Source: Strigops habroptila
Taxonomy: Eukaryota > Chordata > Aves > Psittaciformes > Psittacidae
Direction: 5' to 3'
DNA: 64,000 bases
Assembly: GCF_004027225.2 (NCBI RefSeq)
Contig: NC_044289.2
Span: forward strand, 3,275,761-3,339,760
Of the stretch, positions 34,593-47,040 are shown piece by piece. Positions within the stretch are counted from its first letter, which is position 1. Each line of letters begins with the position of its first letter. Under the pieces are notes generated by a model. That model worked only from the letters and a program-made list of their open reading frames with translations. It ran no database searches and was not told the origin of the DNA. The translations under genes and the position numbers were made by a program.

Positions 34593-35751
34593 GTGAATAT
34601 CCTGTGAACATAAACTCACAGTAACTGCTCAGTGAAGCTGTAGTGCCTCTGGAGGTGCAGGCGACAGCCCGTGTGTGTCTGCTCACTTCAAAGCCCCTTG
34701 GGCTGCTGCTGCAAAGGGAGCCCAGTGAAGTCTGACTGCTGCCGTGGAGCTCTTTGCTGTCTGTAATTTGGTGACTTGTATCTCTCATGAAAGAGAGCGC
34801 TGTCAATGTACTGCAGGCCAGGAGGAGCACTTATGCCCAGTGTGATCTGAAGTTCCAGGCTCTCTACAATAGGACTAAAGTCAGAGATGGTTTGAACATT
34901 TGATGGTCTCTTTGTTTCCTCTGAGTTGCTTTGGATTTATACAGCTATACTAGCCCACACAGACCCCTCCTGATCATTGTAAATGTTGGTAGGATGAGTA
35001 GGTAAAATGAAGCTCAATGCTAAGTCACAGGTAACTCTGAATACTTTCAAGAATGTAATACTTGGGAATAATTTAGATAATAGCCGCCTTTTGTTTTTCA
35101 GTGGGTCATTGGAATATAACTTTCTGAAAGCAGGGAGAAAGAGAGCTTGAAACTAAATATATTATTAAACAGAGCTTTCTTAAGCTCTGTCATTAAGCAA
35201 GAGGATTTTGAGGGAAGTGTTTTCCGGTTTCCTTATCATGGTGCTGCACAGCCTGGTGTTTGCCAATGAGTGTGTCTCCTTCAAGAGGGGCAAAACATAG
35301 TTAAATTCACCATATGGTGGAGGAGGATATTTGGTATCCATTTTTCGTGATGATGGTAGTTTGTTTAAAATCAAGTTACCTTTGTATGTGCTTAGTTTAA
35401 CTTTAAGCAGGAAAATAATGGCTGTTGTAATGTCTCTATTAGAGGAATATTGTTTTAAAGCGCTTTGGGGTTACATTAGTTAAGTGCAAAATGAATTCCT
35501 GCTCTGGAGCAAACAAACCCCAATGAGGCTGAATGCTGGGAGCTGACAGCTTGATGTAGGGATGTGCATCACAGATGGGTCTCTGGGGGCTGGTTCTTGA
35601 TGGAATTCTTCACGCTCCTTCTCTTTCCTCCTCCCTTCGCTCACCTCAGTGAAGCAGCATCTCACCCCAGCAAATTGGTTACGGCACTGACATCAAACTG
35701 GGAGGTACTGGATGATGTGGGGGGTATCTGCACACTCAGCCTGAGTGCAAA
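34593..35751. other. Intronic, no gene recognised
   Basis: AT-rich unique DNA with short frames only. Nothing recognised. Confidence 0.55.
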
Positions 35752-36018
35752 AGAATCATAGAATCAGCTGGGTTGGAAAAGACCTTTAAGATCATAAAGT
35801 CCAACCTTTACCTCAGCACTGCCAAGGCCACCACTAACCCATGTCACTAAGGGCCTCATCTACACAGTGTGCGAACACTTGCAGGGACAGTGACTCCAGC
35901 ACTGCCATGGGCAGCCTGTTCCAATGCCTGAGCACCCTCTGGGGAAGAAATTGTTCCTAATCTCCAGTCTAAACCTTCCCTGGTGCAGCCTGAGGCTGTT
36001 TCCTCTTGTTCTAAGGCA
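35752..36018 (-). mobile_element. CR1 LINE 3' end, second subfamily, - orientation
   Basis: It begins at an intact terminus (AGAATCATAGAATCAGCTGG) and continues GTTGGAAAAGACCTTTAAGA, GGCCACCACTAACCCATGTC and GAAATTGTTCCTAATCTCCA. The GACCTTTAAGATCATAAAGTCC signature separates it from the GGACCTTAAAGCTCATCCAG copies. It pairs with the copy at 61086. Confidence 0.95.
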
Positions 36019-36827
36019 CATAAAGGCATCTGCGCATCCATGTCTGAGCCTCATCCAGGAGCCAGCTCAGCAGAGCTACAGATGCACACACAGAATGTGA
36101 ACTGAGGATTCTGAAAGCTTAGCACAGGTTGGTTTTCAGGCAGCATCCAATGATGTCATATAGCAAGCATTAGGAGAACATCTGGTAGCTCTGCTGTCTG
36201 CATGCCCACTGCAAACAATTCTTCAGACCTGTGTAAACGTTCAGTTTAGTCACATAACAGTGTGGGAAGAGACTCATGCAGTCAAGGCCACCTGCTTGCC
36301 TCTTTTTCTTTCACATAAAGTAATGAGGATGCTGTTTGGTGTTCGGTTTTGTTTCCAGTGCAATAAGTGATGCTTTAAAAGCAGCTAAATGCATTAGGAA
36401 GAGAAGTCAGGATCTCTTTGTGCAGAGGTGTCAACGTTTATATTTTAAGCTTAATGTTGCAGTTAGTTCATTATCTCCACATTGTAAAACACAGGCGGGG
36501 AGGACTTGAATGCTCTGCTGGAGAGGTTAGTTCCTGGCTGTGGATGGGAGGTGTTTTCTGTGAAGGGTTGCTCATGCAGATCTGGGCTCTGGAGCTGCTG
36601 TTCTGCAGCTCTCCATCCCAAGGATGCAGGTTTCCAGTGGCGGATGTGGCAGTGCCTCTCCTCCATCTGAAAGTGCTCAAAGCTGGCGTGAAGCCATGAA
36701 ACTGAGTGGTAAAAGTGCTGTGCAAGATCCAGCCCTGGTGTGTAGGTGTGTAGGGCACACCTGTGTCAAGGTGTGCCCATAGGATGCAAATCTCCCTAAC
36801 TGCAAGGGCCTTGAGCAGTTCACTGCA
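36019..36827. other. Intronic, no gene recognised
   Basis: Unique sequence. The frames at 36418-36848 overlap on both strands and show no domain. Nothing recognised. Confidence 0.5.
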
Positions 36828-36940
36828 GCTGGACGGGACCTTGAGCAACCTGCTCTAGTGGAAGGTGTCCCTGCCTGTAGCAGGGGGTTGGAACTGGATG
36901 AGCTTTATGGTCACTTCCAACCCAAACCAGTCTGTTAGTA
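36828..36940 (+). mobile_element. CR1 LINE fragment, short 3' end, + orientation
   Basis: It joins the consensus at TTGAGCAACCTGCTCTAGTG and passes through GCAGGGGGTTGGAACTGGAT to CCAACCCAAACCAGTCTG. The 3' end is mutated. Confidence 0.92.
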
Positions 36941-37617
36941 TATGATCATAAGACAGTACAATAATTATACAAGTGAGAAACTGTGGTTTAATCGCTTCTT
37001 TAGCTCTAGAAGACCTCTGGAGGCATAGATGCCATCAGCATCCTACAACTATGTTACACAGGATCTGATGCAGACACCAGCAGTTTGCATGAGGCTGCAG
37101 TGTTTCAGCAGCACTGACTTCAGAAGGGGCTCTAAAATAAATAAGACTGGTCAGACATCCCTGGTGGGTTGCAAAACTCAGACTTCAGACACCAAAGAAT
37201 CAATTCCACCTCTGAATTCCCTGGGCACTATGGTCGATCACTTTGTGATGCAGTCTCCTGAAGCATGAGACACGTGATTTATGGTTTTACCAGAATCATC
37301 AAAGCTGAAAAAGTTCGTCAATCCTATTCCTTCCTCCCAGTGACCACACACTTGGTGAAATGTTCACATTCTTCCTTCCCCTTTCTCTCTGTGTGACATG
37401 TCCCACCTTCTCGTGTGGAACGCCACAGAGAGCACGTGGCTGCCTGCTGTATGGGAGCCCCAGGCATTGTTCTGGGAGGTGGAGTTGCAGCTCTCCAGGC
37501 TTGCAGAATGCTCTCTCTTTAGCACATTATCTTGTTTCTTTTCCTTTTGGAAAACTGAGGAAAAAATCTTAGAGGAGGAACTCATCTACATTCATTCTCA
37601 TCACCTTGCTACAATGA
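36941..37617. other. Intronic, no gene recognised
   Basis: Short unique interval between two + orientation CR1 copies. Only short frames; nothing recognised. Confidence 0.5.
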
Positions 37618-38029
37618 TGAGAGGACAGGCTGAGAGAGCTGGGCTTATTCAGCCTGGAGAAGAGAAGGCTCCTTAAGGGGAAACCTTAGAGCAGCTCCAG
37701 TGCCTAAAGGGGCTACAAGAAACCTGGAGAGGGGCTTTGGACAAGGGCCTGTAGGGACAGGACAAGGGGGAATGGCTTGAACCTGCCAGAGGGGAGATTG
37801 AGATGAGCTCTGAGGCAGAAGCTCTTCCCTGTGAGGGTGCTGAGGCGCTGGCACAGGGTGCCCAGAGAAGCTGTGGCTGCCCCATCCCTGGCAGTGTTCA
37901 AGGCCAGGTTGGACACAGGGGCTTGGAGCAACCTGCTCTAGTGGAAAGTGTCCCTGCCCGTGGCAGGGGGTTGGAACTGGATGAGCTTTAAGGTCCCTTT
38001 CAACGCAAACCATGCTGTGGTTCTATGAG
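37618..38029 (+). mobile_element. CR1 LINE fragment, nearly complete tail, + orientation
   Basis: About 412 bases from GAGAGGACAGGCTGAGAGAG to GTGGTTCTATGAGA. It contains every segment of the local CR1 tail without large gaps, so it is the best reference in this window for scoring deletions in the others, for example the 17-base gap at 27720. Confidence 0.96.
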
Positions 38030-39423
38030 AGGGTTGATAGGAAAGGTGACCACTGAATCGGTAATTGCTGTCTGCATGGCTTTTGCTGAGTTCCTAAGCC
38101 ACGAATTTCAGAGCTGGAGCAAGGTCCGTGTTGTTGGCGAAGATCATGAATTGCACATCTGTCCTGCCTACATAGAATCTATGGTCTATGTGCTAAGGAT
38201 AGTGTTGATAGAGGCAATTTCCCCAATCCAGTGAATGGCCAAGGCCCTGGTGAGCGATGACATCAGAAGATGGTCCCCAGTGGGGACCAGCACATAGGTC
38301 TTGATTTGGGTTGGTGTCTCTGCCCCTGCCCACTGATGGGGGAGCTGTGGAGGAGAGGAGGGGGTTAAAATGAATGCAGACTGTCCAATGGGTGTAAGCA
38401 TACAGGTGTGAAGACTGACTTCTTTGTTGCAATGCACTGTTTTCATACAAAGGATTGCAGGGATCCACTTTGGACCTCTGCAGAGACCCCACTCCTCTGC
38501 CCTGTCCACACTTGATAGGAGTTCCTCTCTACCATGAGAGGGGTGCTCAGTCTCCATCCAAGGGGTTGTACCTTGGGCATGCCTTGATGTATGAGGCCTT
38601 CTCTGATACTTGAGGACTCCAGCTCGTGTTACCATCTTCACCGATCTTGGGCATCAATGCATGTGAGAATGGAAAACAAAGCAGTTCCAGTTTGTCCACA
38701 ATTGTTAAATTTGGTATGAGCTGATTTCATTAGGAAAAAAAAAGAAAGAAAATCTTAAAACATGAAGCCCAAGAGATGGGTAAATTCAAGTGCTATTAAG
38801 AGGTTATTGGTAATTCCCAGCTGTGTCTATTGATTCAGCTCCGCAGAGTTGTCTTGTTTCTCTTGCAAATGCAGCTCACCCCTGGGCTGAGGAGCCCTGT
38901 CTCTTTGTATCGAGTGATATCTGGTTTCTTCCATCTCCTTTACATTTTCCTCTTTGCTTGACCCACTTTTGCTTCATGAGCTCTGCCAGCTGCATCTGCT
39001 GGGACAAGAGGGAAGGTTGCCCTGACACATCCATGCTTTGGACAAGCTGTTGGACTGGCCAGAGCCCTACAAGCCCGAAGCTCCGCGAGTTAGAGGTACA
39101 ACAGCTCCTGGTGCTGCTCCTGCAAGTGCCATGAGGCTGTGGCCCACGGCCAGGGTGAGCGGCTTTGCCTGGAGGGTATTTGTTTACAGGCTTTAGCTGG
39201 ATCCCTTTGCAGCTTCTACCATAGAGCCTTGATGATGACAAGTGCTTCCCTCCACCAAGTCACTTTGAGTGGTGAGTTAAATCATTGCAATTTTTTCCCC
39301 CTCCAGTATTCAGTGTTCTGAGCTAAATTAGAATAGAAACCTTTTCCAACCATTCCTTTTAATAAAGTATTTAGTTAATAGATGATGCATAGCTCACAAA
39401 GCTTGCAAGAATCTGACACGGGC

Positions 39424-39441
39424 TATCATAATATTATGATA
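39424..39441. repeat. Perfect 18-bp palindrome flanked by GATA cores
   Basis: TATCATAATATTATGATA is its own reverse complement. The outer bases form paired TATC/GATA cores. It lies inside a 300-base AT-rich unique block, so it could be a dimeric factor site or simple composition. Confidence 0.5.
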
Positions 39442-41116
39442 TTTAACAGCAAAACCTACTGCATTATCAACTTACCTCTATAGCATGGAGGAGGCAACAG
39501 CTGAGGCATAAAAACTAATGCTTCAGTATGACAGAGCTAAAATTGAACTTGGCAATTACCGCGTGCATGATTCGCAGTATTGTGAAGTGAAGCTACTATA
39601 TAAATCAGCTCCAGTAATCACAGGGTTTAAAATTAGTCAGTTACTATTAACTCTGCCAGTGTTAGCATATGTTGGAGAATTATAAAAGTGAAAGGTATGG
39701 AATATCTAAAGTACAGGTTTAAAGTAAACCACTTGAACAAGCTCCCAGTGGGAGGATTTTAAGTTCATGCAGAAGTAAGGTTTTGGGTACTCTGAGAAAG
39801 GTTTGTGGAACACATTTAATTGCACATTGCAGTGTAATCTTTTGAACGCTTAACATCCTTCAGAAAGCACCTTTTCATGTTCCCGAAGACTTTCACAGTT
39901 CACAGAGGGGAGAGTGATGATTGAATTTAATTTTTTTCTCCCTTCCAGGGTTGTTTTTTTTCCAGAGCAGTGCTATTCAAATAGGCTGCAGAGCTCTTCA
40001 ATGCCAGGCACAGAAAAAAGGAAACAGCAGGATAATGTTTTAAAATCATTATGGGGAAGTGAAAGGCTGCTCTGAGCACAGCACAGAAATTAGCAACTGC
40101 TATGATTGCTGAATTCTTATTCAATGCAAAATTCATGGAATTTGCTGCTATGGAAAAATAGGGGTGTCAGGTTATTTAATAGGATTCTAAATTAGGTAGG
40201 GTGCACAAATATTTTAGGCTGGGCACAAAGCTGCATGTTGCTGTAGGAGACCAGAGCTGGGCACAGCTCTGCTGGGTCAGATGGTTGCTTTTTGTTCAGC
40301 CCGGTCCCCTCGCTCCTCTGGTTCATGGTAATTTTTTCAACTTGATTTCTGAAATAACATGTTTGGGTCTTGGTGAGACACAGCTGAAGCAGGGTGAGGG
40401 TAGGTGACTGCCTTGCTGCAGGGTTTGTGCCCCTTGCTCAGGACTGCTGCGTCAGGAGGACGCACAGTGATGCAATTCTGACTGACTTGCATCCAGCGTT
40501 AGAGGGATGGAGGAGGAGGAGATGGCATAAGTCCTCTGGGATCCCTCAGCCTGGCCTGGGCTGCTGCAGGCAGCTGCTGAAGGATGCTTCTGGCACTTAA
40601 TCCCATTTTGAATGCCTCAGACCCTGGTTCCTTCCTCCCTGCACCCCCTCTGGGGAAGGCAGGCTGTCCTCTGGTGGAGTTTCCTAGCTGGATGCTTTTC
40701 CTGCTAGTGAACCCAAACCCACATTTCCTTAACTTCATCCATAGTTCAAGCTAGTCCTGCCACACCTGGGCAGCATCCCCTGTGCTCCTGCAAGGCAGTT
40801 CCCATCCCTCTCTTCTCTCTTTCCATGTCTGACCTTCAGATTCTAACATAAGTCATGATGACTTTTGTGGGGTTTCTTTTTCCGCACTTGCCTCCTGTCC
40901 ATACAGCTTTGTTCAGTTACAGGCATGTCTGGTTCCAGAGTAGGCAACTTGTGTATTGTTTCTAACTCCAGTGAAGAGGAAACGTTTCAGCAAATCTGTG
41001 CTTTAGTCTTTCTTTACTTTTAGTCCCCCCATGTGTCCTAATTATTTAGTGCAACTCAGCCTGTGTTTTTGAAGATGCTCACGCTCTGGCAGGGAGAAAG
41101 ATCAGATTAGACTGTC

Positions 41117-41165
41117 TTTTGTCTCTTTCTCTTTTTTTCCCCTTTCTATCTCTCTCTTGCTTTTA
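41117..41165. repeat. Polypyrimidine tract
   Basis: Nearly all C/T over about 49 bases (TTTTGTCTCTTTCTC and similar units). It looks like a splice-acceptor tract, but no AG-linked exon follows. Low complexity. Confidence 0.6.
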
Positions 41166-41287
41166 AAAATAGAGCAATAAGAGGAGGACCATGCTGTCCT
41201 GGCAAGCAGCACACAGGAAAATGCTTTGTTAATCAAAGTGCAGCCTGATCAGGTCGAGGGATGGAAAAGTTAACACCAGGGCTGTTT

Positions 41288-41311
41288 GGGTGCTGCTCCA
41301 GGGCAGCACCC
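41288..41311. repeat. GC-rich inverted repeat (9-bp arms)
   Basis: GGGTGCTGC (41288-41296) and GCAGCACCC (41303-41311) are exact reverse complements separated by six bases. It stands immediately upstream of the GATA cluster. Confidence 0.5.
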
Positions 41312-41316
41312 GCATG

Positions 41317-41595
41317 TGATAACAGAGTTAAGTCTCTCTGTGATAAAGATTGAAGACTGTGAAGGTCACTGTGCTCACATGAGCCTATTTACCATCATAT
41401 TGGGGGCATAATATTTTGGAAATAGGCTCTGTTATTTGTCTCACCAGCAGGAAGGCGTTACCTTATCAGTCCCAGATAAACCTTGCTGCGTTCTGTTAAA
41501 GGCTTTTGAAATACATTATTTTCAATTGGCTGATACAGGGTAAATTGCCCCTATTCTCTCTGCCAGTAACTTTAAGATTCACGAAGAATTTATCA
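41317..41595. promoter_or_regulatory. Candidate enhancer: five GATA sites in 280 bases
   Basis: Consensus (A/T)GATA(A/G) sites occur at 41317-41322, 41341-41346, 41463-41468 (reverse), 41474-41479 and 41590-41595 (reverse), with a sixth at 41811-41816. About one such site per 512 bases is expected with even composition. Intronic GATA clusters are common enhancer architecture, and TOX2 is active in lymphoid lineages, but the link is inference. Confidence 0.35.
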
Positions 41596-43528
41596 GTACA
41601 TTTAACACTTCCATTGGAACTCTATTTCTGAGGTTATGGAAATGAGATACAAATGAAAGTCACAACTCAAAAAGCAGGAAACATGCCTGTAAGCGAGGAA
41701 AAAGCTGTCTCTGGCATTGTGAAGAAAGAGAGGTATAAATAGGGCATTGGGTTAGAAAGCAGGAAATCTGCGTGCTGTGGGTTTTACTTGGAATTTCTTC
41801 TGGTGACCCTAGATAAGATTGTTAACCCTTGTCTCTGCAGACGGTTATATGTGCTCATTTATGGGCTCTGCTTCTGACTTTTAGGATTGTCTGCATGAGC
41901 TAACTGTTTGAAAGCGTCGCCACTCCATCAATCATGGGTATGTGGTTTTCATGCTTAGCAAGGATCACTTCACCAAAGAGACTGGATTTCTCAACATTTC
42001 CTGTAGAGTATAATTTAGTCTTGTCCCCGCACTGCATGGCCTGGGGAGAGACACTCCCACAGTGAAGGGTCTGTCCTCACAAGCAGGGAGGGGGGGTTGT
42101 GTCACAGATACGGTGGCAATTCCTGCGGCAGATGAACTTAATGCAGTTGATAACCACAACTTCAGTTTAATTTTATAGAGAAGGTTAAATAAGTAGTGTA
42201 AATCAGGGGGAGTTTTTATATATCCATGGTGGACCCAAGAAGATCCTTCCATGGGAACTAGTGCCGTGGGTATCCATGTGTGTTGGTCCTTGCTTGCAGA
42301 CTGCACGGAACCAAGGCTGTGTCCTGGGAGATGTAAAATCCCAGTTCCCAGAGAAGGGCAGGTTTCTGCCCAAAGCACACTGTGATCTTACAGCCTCCTA
42401 TCAGCACTGCTGAGTGTGTAGCGAATCTGCAGAACATGATCTGGTATTTGTCAAGCCTGCCTGTATAGCTCTGCTCAAAGCGGGCATTTTAGGGTTTTTT
42501 ATGGCATACATCAGACATAGCAATAGGCTGGGGGGAAAGCATCAGGGTGGGGAGTTGCAGTGGGAAAGCCAAAGAGACAGGTAGCAGATAGTTACCACTA
42601 AATGAGATGCTGAGCAGCATCCCACCCATGATAAGTTGAGGGCATGTGCATTGCATCATGCCCTCTGCAAATGTCTTGGAGCATCCTGGGTGTGTGGAGT
42701 ATCCCTAACATGCCCCAGAGGGGATGCTGCCTCCCCTCCTGCCCACCACCAACTGGAGGTGCTTCGGATTTTGTGGTGATGCCCTGTTCCTGGGGTGTCT
42801 CAGCACTGCTCCACCAGCCAGCCAGGGGAATGTGGCCATGGAGGAGAGCCATCCCATAACAGTTAATGACTTAAAAACCATACTGAGACAAAAGCAATGT
42901 TGAGAGAAGGGGGCCTGGCCTCTCTGACACTGATGCTTTCAGTTCCCAGGCTGACAGCTCCAGTGCATATGTAAGTCAGAGGGTCATGTGGGTCTGTAAT
43001 AACATGACAAGTGGGTATGATAGTTCTGACTGTTGCAAGTTATACGTTTGGCCTAAGGAGTTATTTCAGGCTTGTGCAGTGTAAAATTGTCTCACAGCCT
43101 GAAATCACATCTCAAATAGAAATAATAACCTCCAATCTCTGTGATCCCTGCATGCTCTATAATAAAGAAATGGTGACTTTCCCAGAGGTGTCATCCCAGC
43201 AGCAGCACAGCCACTTCCTGGGAGTGCTGGTATCAAGGACTGTTTGTCTCACGGATGAGATGCAGGAATTGGGATGTTTCCTGCACATCTCATTACACTG
43301 TAAAAGTTGGTAATTATAGGTTTTGTTGGTTTGCGGGTTTTTGTTTTATTTTGCTCTTGGCTCAGTTTTCTGCGGATTAGAAAATTAAAACTGAAAATGT
43401 GATGAATACTGTGTACCTGGGCAGGGGGGTCTGATCAGCTCTTGAAAGCTGAATCCGAATCCTTCAGAGGAAACTATGAAGGATTCTCCATGTTTCTTGT
43501 CTTTTGATGTCCCTTGCCCCTGTGCCAC

Positions 43529-43673
43529 CATAGAATGATAGAATGGTTTGTGTTGGAAGGGACCTCAAAACTCATCCAGTTCCAACCCCCTGCCACAGGC
43601 AAGGACACCTTCCACTAGAGCAGGTTGCTCCAAGCCCCTGTGTCCAACCTGGCCTTGAACACTGCCAGAGACC
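43529..43673 (-). mobile_element. CR1 LINE fragment, 3' end, - orientation
   Basis: It has an intact terminus CATAGAATGATAGAATGGTTTG, then TTGGAAGGGACC and CCTTGAACACTGCCAGAGAC before breaking off. About 145 bases, well preserved. Confidence 0.95.
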
Positions 43674-44298
43674 ACCTCACTCTGAATCCTGGTGCTTTCA
43701 TAGGGATGTTCCTAGTGCCAAATCTGCACGCTGGTGGCTCAGCGCAGGGAGTGACTTTTCTGCCATTGACTTAAAGCCCCAAAGCTGAGCATATTTGGAA
43801 AAGGCTTTACACTGCTTGCACGGCCCTTTGCAGAAGCTGTAGCTGAAACTGGTGGGGACAGAGCAAGCAGCCCCTTTGTAGGCAAAGCAGAATCTGTCTT
43901 GTCTCAGGCGCACGCAAACATTTGCTCTGTGGGCTGCGCTGCAGCGGCTCTTCTCTTGATGCAGGTTGTTTTGTTTCCTGTGGTGTCTGTGTTGCTGTTG
44001 AGGCAGTTCCACGAACCTCCTGTTTCTCCCAGGGCTGTTTGCATGGCAGGTGTTTGCCGTGATAAAATATTGATGGGGAGGAGGAGGAAGGAAGGTTTTG
44101 TTCTCCGGCTGTCCCTATCTCTTGTTGTTTTTCAGGTGGGAGGTACAGAAGTGCCTTGGTTGCCTTTAAAAACAAGGTCAAGATACCTGGAGAATTTGTA
44201 GAATTTGGATATATCTGGGGTTTGGAGCAGCTTGGGATAACTGTTAAATCCCTGCCTTTGCTACAGGTTGGAGCTGGATGCTGTTTGGGCATGTACTC
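43674..44298. other. Intronic, no gene recognised
   Basis: Unique interval. A 164-codon minus-strand frame (43807-44301) shows no domain, and its other strand is partly open too. Confidence 0.5.
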
Positions 44299-44404
44299 CA
44301 TCCCTGGCGGTGTTCAAGGCCCGGTTGGACGGAGCTTTGGGCATGGGGGTTGGAACTGGATGATCTTAAGGTCCTTTCCAGCCCAAACCATTCTATGATT
44401 CTAT
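44299..44404 (+). mobile_element. CR1 LINE fragment, short 3' end, + orientation
   Basis: From CCATCCCTGGCGGTGTTCAA through TTGGAACTGGATGATCTTAA to an intact CCATTCTATGATTCTATGG terminus. It lacks the AGCAACCTGCTCTAGTGG-to-CCTGCC segment present in its relatives, so it is either another subfamily or an internally deleted copy. Confidence 0.93.
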
Positions 44405-46913
44405 GGATAGAGGAGGAGGGCAGAAGGTGTGGTGGGCAGTGAGGTATCCCAGGATGTGTGTTGGGCATTCAGCAACATGTGCCAGCCTGTGCTGCTGTGC
44501 TGGATGTCCCAGCAGCAAAGGAACCACAGCTGTTTTGTGCTGCCCCACCAACGTTGCTGGTCTTCCAACATCCCAAACACAGCACATTCCTTCTGTTGGT
44601 GTCTTTGTGGATATCATCAAACTGGAAAAGCATCATAAAAACCTATGAACACAAACATCTGGACTCCTTGATGGGCAGAGCTGCCTGCTGACTGCCTGGA
44701 TCCTTCCAGCGCAGGGTGAGAGCTCAACACATAGCATGCAGTGGCACAGGCTGAGCTCTGAGCCTTGCTGGGATCTGGTATGCGAGGAAAGGACTGGTGG
44801 CTCTGGGGGGGTCAGAGCCCTGTTTGGTGCATGAGCTGGTTTGCACCCCTGTAGGACAGGCTCCCTGATAGCCCAGTGCAGAGCAGGAGGTGAGTGAGAA
44901 GAGCAGGCAGCATTGAGGAGGGAAGATGGTGAAGGGAGAATTGAGGGGGGCAGGGGCAATGAGCTGCTTTTACTTTTATTTTAGACTCTGCATTGCTGCT
45001 GTGGTGCTTTTGCCCAACCCTCTCCTGCCTTTTCTTCCTGCCTGGTCTTCCTGCCAGCTCTGATTTTCTGCCCTGACAGGCTGAGGCTGTCCCGGGTGTA
45101 ACTAAAAATGGAGCCAAGTGAGGATAAGGAGATTTTGCTTTTATGCTTCTGTGATAAATGGAGTATAAGGTGATTTTGTATTCAACAGAGATGCTGAGTG
45201 TTTAATACCAACCTGTAACCTGCAAGAGATGATCTTCCCTAACATTGTAGATGGCAGGTTGGGAAGCCAGGACCTTGCTTAATCACATCACTCCTTTATT
45301 CTTTCTGCAAAGAAGTATGTAGAAAGATGCTTCCTCCTTCCTAAAGAATAATAAACCCACCTCGGCCAGCTGCTTTGTGGGGTATTGAGCAACATCCATA
45401 TGCCCATGGGGAAAGCGGGGGCAAAGAGGGGAAAACCATGTAGGACAAGTGCAGTGTGGAGTCTCTTCCCTGGCAGGGAATGGAAGGAGGAACCTGGCTG
45501 CACCAGATGCAAGACTGAGTGGGTTTAAGGAGAGCTGTGGAAGGGGATCACTGGGTTGCACATGTGCGGGTGACCTCCAGTGGGATGAGTAAAGCCGGCT
45601 GGGAGGCTGTGCCTTCAGGTGGGCCGTGTGCTGCAGGCTGCCCACCCTGTGCAGGGCTCAGGGCCCTGGAGTGGCCTTTGGTAATAATATAGGATTCTTT
45701 TTCTAATACAGAAACTGAAAAAAAAGCCCTTCTTTTGTCTTAATAGAAACAAAACCAGGAGGTGAGTGCCCCAGAAACTGCACTGTGCAGAAGCTCTATG
45801 TGGCTGTGGTTTTTGTTTCTACCTAGCTATAACAATATGATGAACTCTTTCTGTTGGGTTTTTCTTGTCTACTTTTTTCTATTCTTTTTTTTCCTTTTTT
45901 CTATTTTCCCTACATGAAGGAAGACAGAAACTTTTCTGGCCAGTTTGTAACTCTGCTGTTCCCAGCTCTAGCCATTAGCAGCGTGTTCATGCTTGGTGTG
46001 AGTGTGCTCCGAACCCTCGTGCGTGTGCCATGTCTGAATGTGACCTCCAGCAAGGATATTAAATGACTTTAAAAGCCTCTCTGCACTAGTGCATGTGTAA
46101 CACACCGTGGATTTGGCATTAGTATTGACTGATGCTGCAGGATGAGGATTGCAGGTGGCTGTGCCTGGTCAGCTCAGTTGGGATTTCCAAGTGCCAGTGG
46201 GATGCAGGTACCTCCTGTATGGGCTTAAGGAACTGTCCAATCTGCTGCTAAGAGCTAAATATCCATTAAGAGTTAAATAAATGTTCAGTTACACTTAACA
46301 CTGAAGGGAGAGGTACCTATGCTCAACTCAAAGGAGCAAACCAGTAACTGATACGTGGTTTTGGGTGTTATTTTTGGTCATTACAATGAACACTTCTGCT
46401 TTGTACTTTTTTTCCTCATTTCGGCATACCTTTGGACTTGCTGTTCCTGTTCACCATCATTCATGTGCTGTGTGCCAGCCATGGACTGCTAACAGCCAGC
46501 AAGAGCCACTGTCAGAGCTGATCCCTGCATTTGCAGTACCAGGCAGTATGTGTTTTAATTTGTGTCATTACCCAGACATCCCTGTTTCTCTGCAGGGTGT
46601 TCTGAGCTTTTTCTTGAAGCTTCACAACTCGATGGCTATTTCCAAAGGAGAGGTGTTGAACTAATTGGTCTGCAGCAAATCCTATAGTGCAGAATTACTT
46701 GAAACTAGAATGATATGATTGCTTGACTAAGTTGGCACATGGGTATTGAGAGTAAATCCTAGAGCAGAGAGGAAGACAAAATTCAAGATCTGCTGTAGCT
46801 GGAAAATGGGAGATACGTTATCTCTTCAATACTTGGCTGTTAAATAGCGGTAACAAGGTGATGCTCTTCACTAGAAGAAAAAGAAATGCAACAAGCATTT
46901 ACCTTGTTGCAAG
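44405..46913. other. Intronic, no gene recognised
   Basis: Unique sequence with a T/C-rich tract at about 45854-45910. Overlapping frames on three frames at 44.4-44.7 kb indicate stop-poor composition, not coding. Nothing recognised. Confidence 0.55.
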
Positions 46914-47040
46914 ATCATAGAATCCCAGACTGGTTTGAGTTGGAAGGGACCTTAAAGCTCATCCAGTTCTAACCCCCTGCCACAGGCAGGGACACCTTCC
47001 ACTAGAGCAGGTTGCTCCAAGCCCCATCCAGCCTGGCCTT
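46914..47040 (-). mobile_element. CR1 LINE fragment, 3' end, - orientation
   Basis: From GATCATAGAATCCCAGACTGG through CCTTAAAGCTCATCCAGTTC to CAAGCCCCATCCAGCCTGGCC. About 127 bases, 5' truncated. Confidence 0.95.

Larger units (their letters stand above)
38030..43528. other. Intronic, CR1-free, no gene recognised
   Basis: A 5.5-kb unique interval with an AT-rich block at 39.36-39.68 kb, a pyrimidine tract at 41117-41165 and a GATA-motif cluster at 41.3-41.6 kb. No TOX2 exon was seen. Confidence 0.55.
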
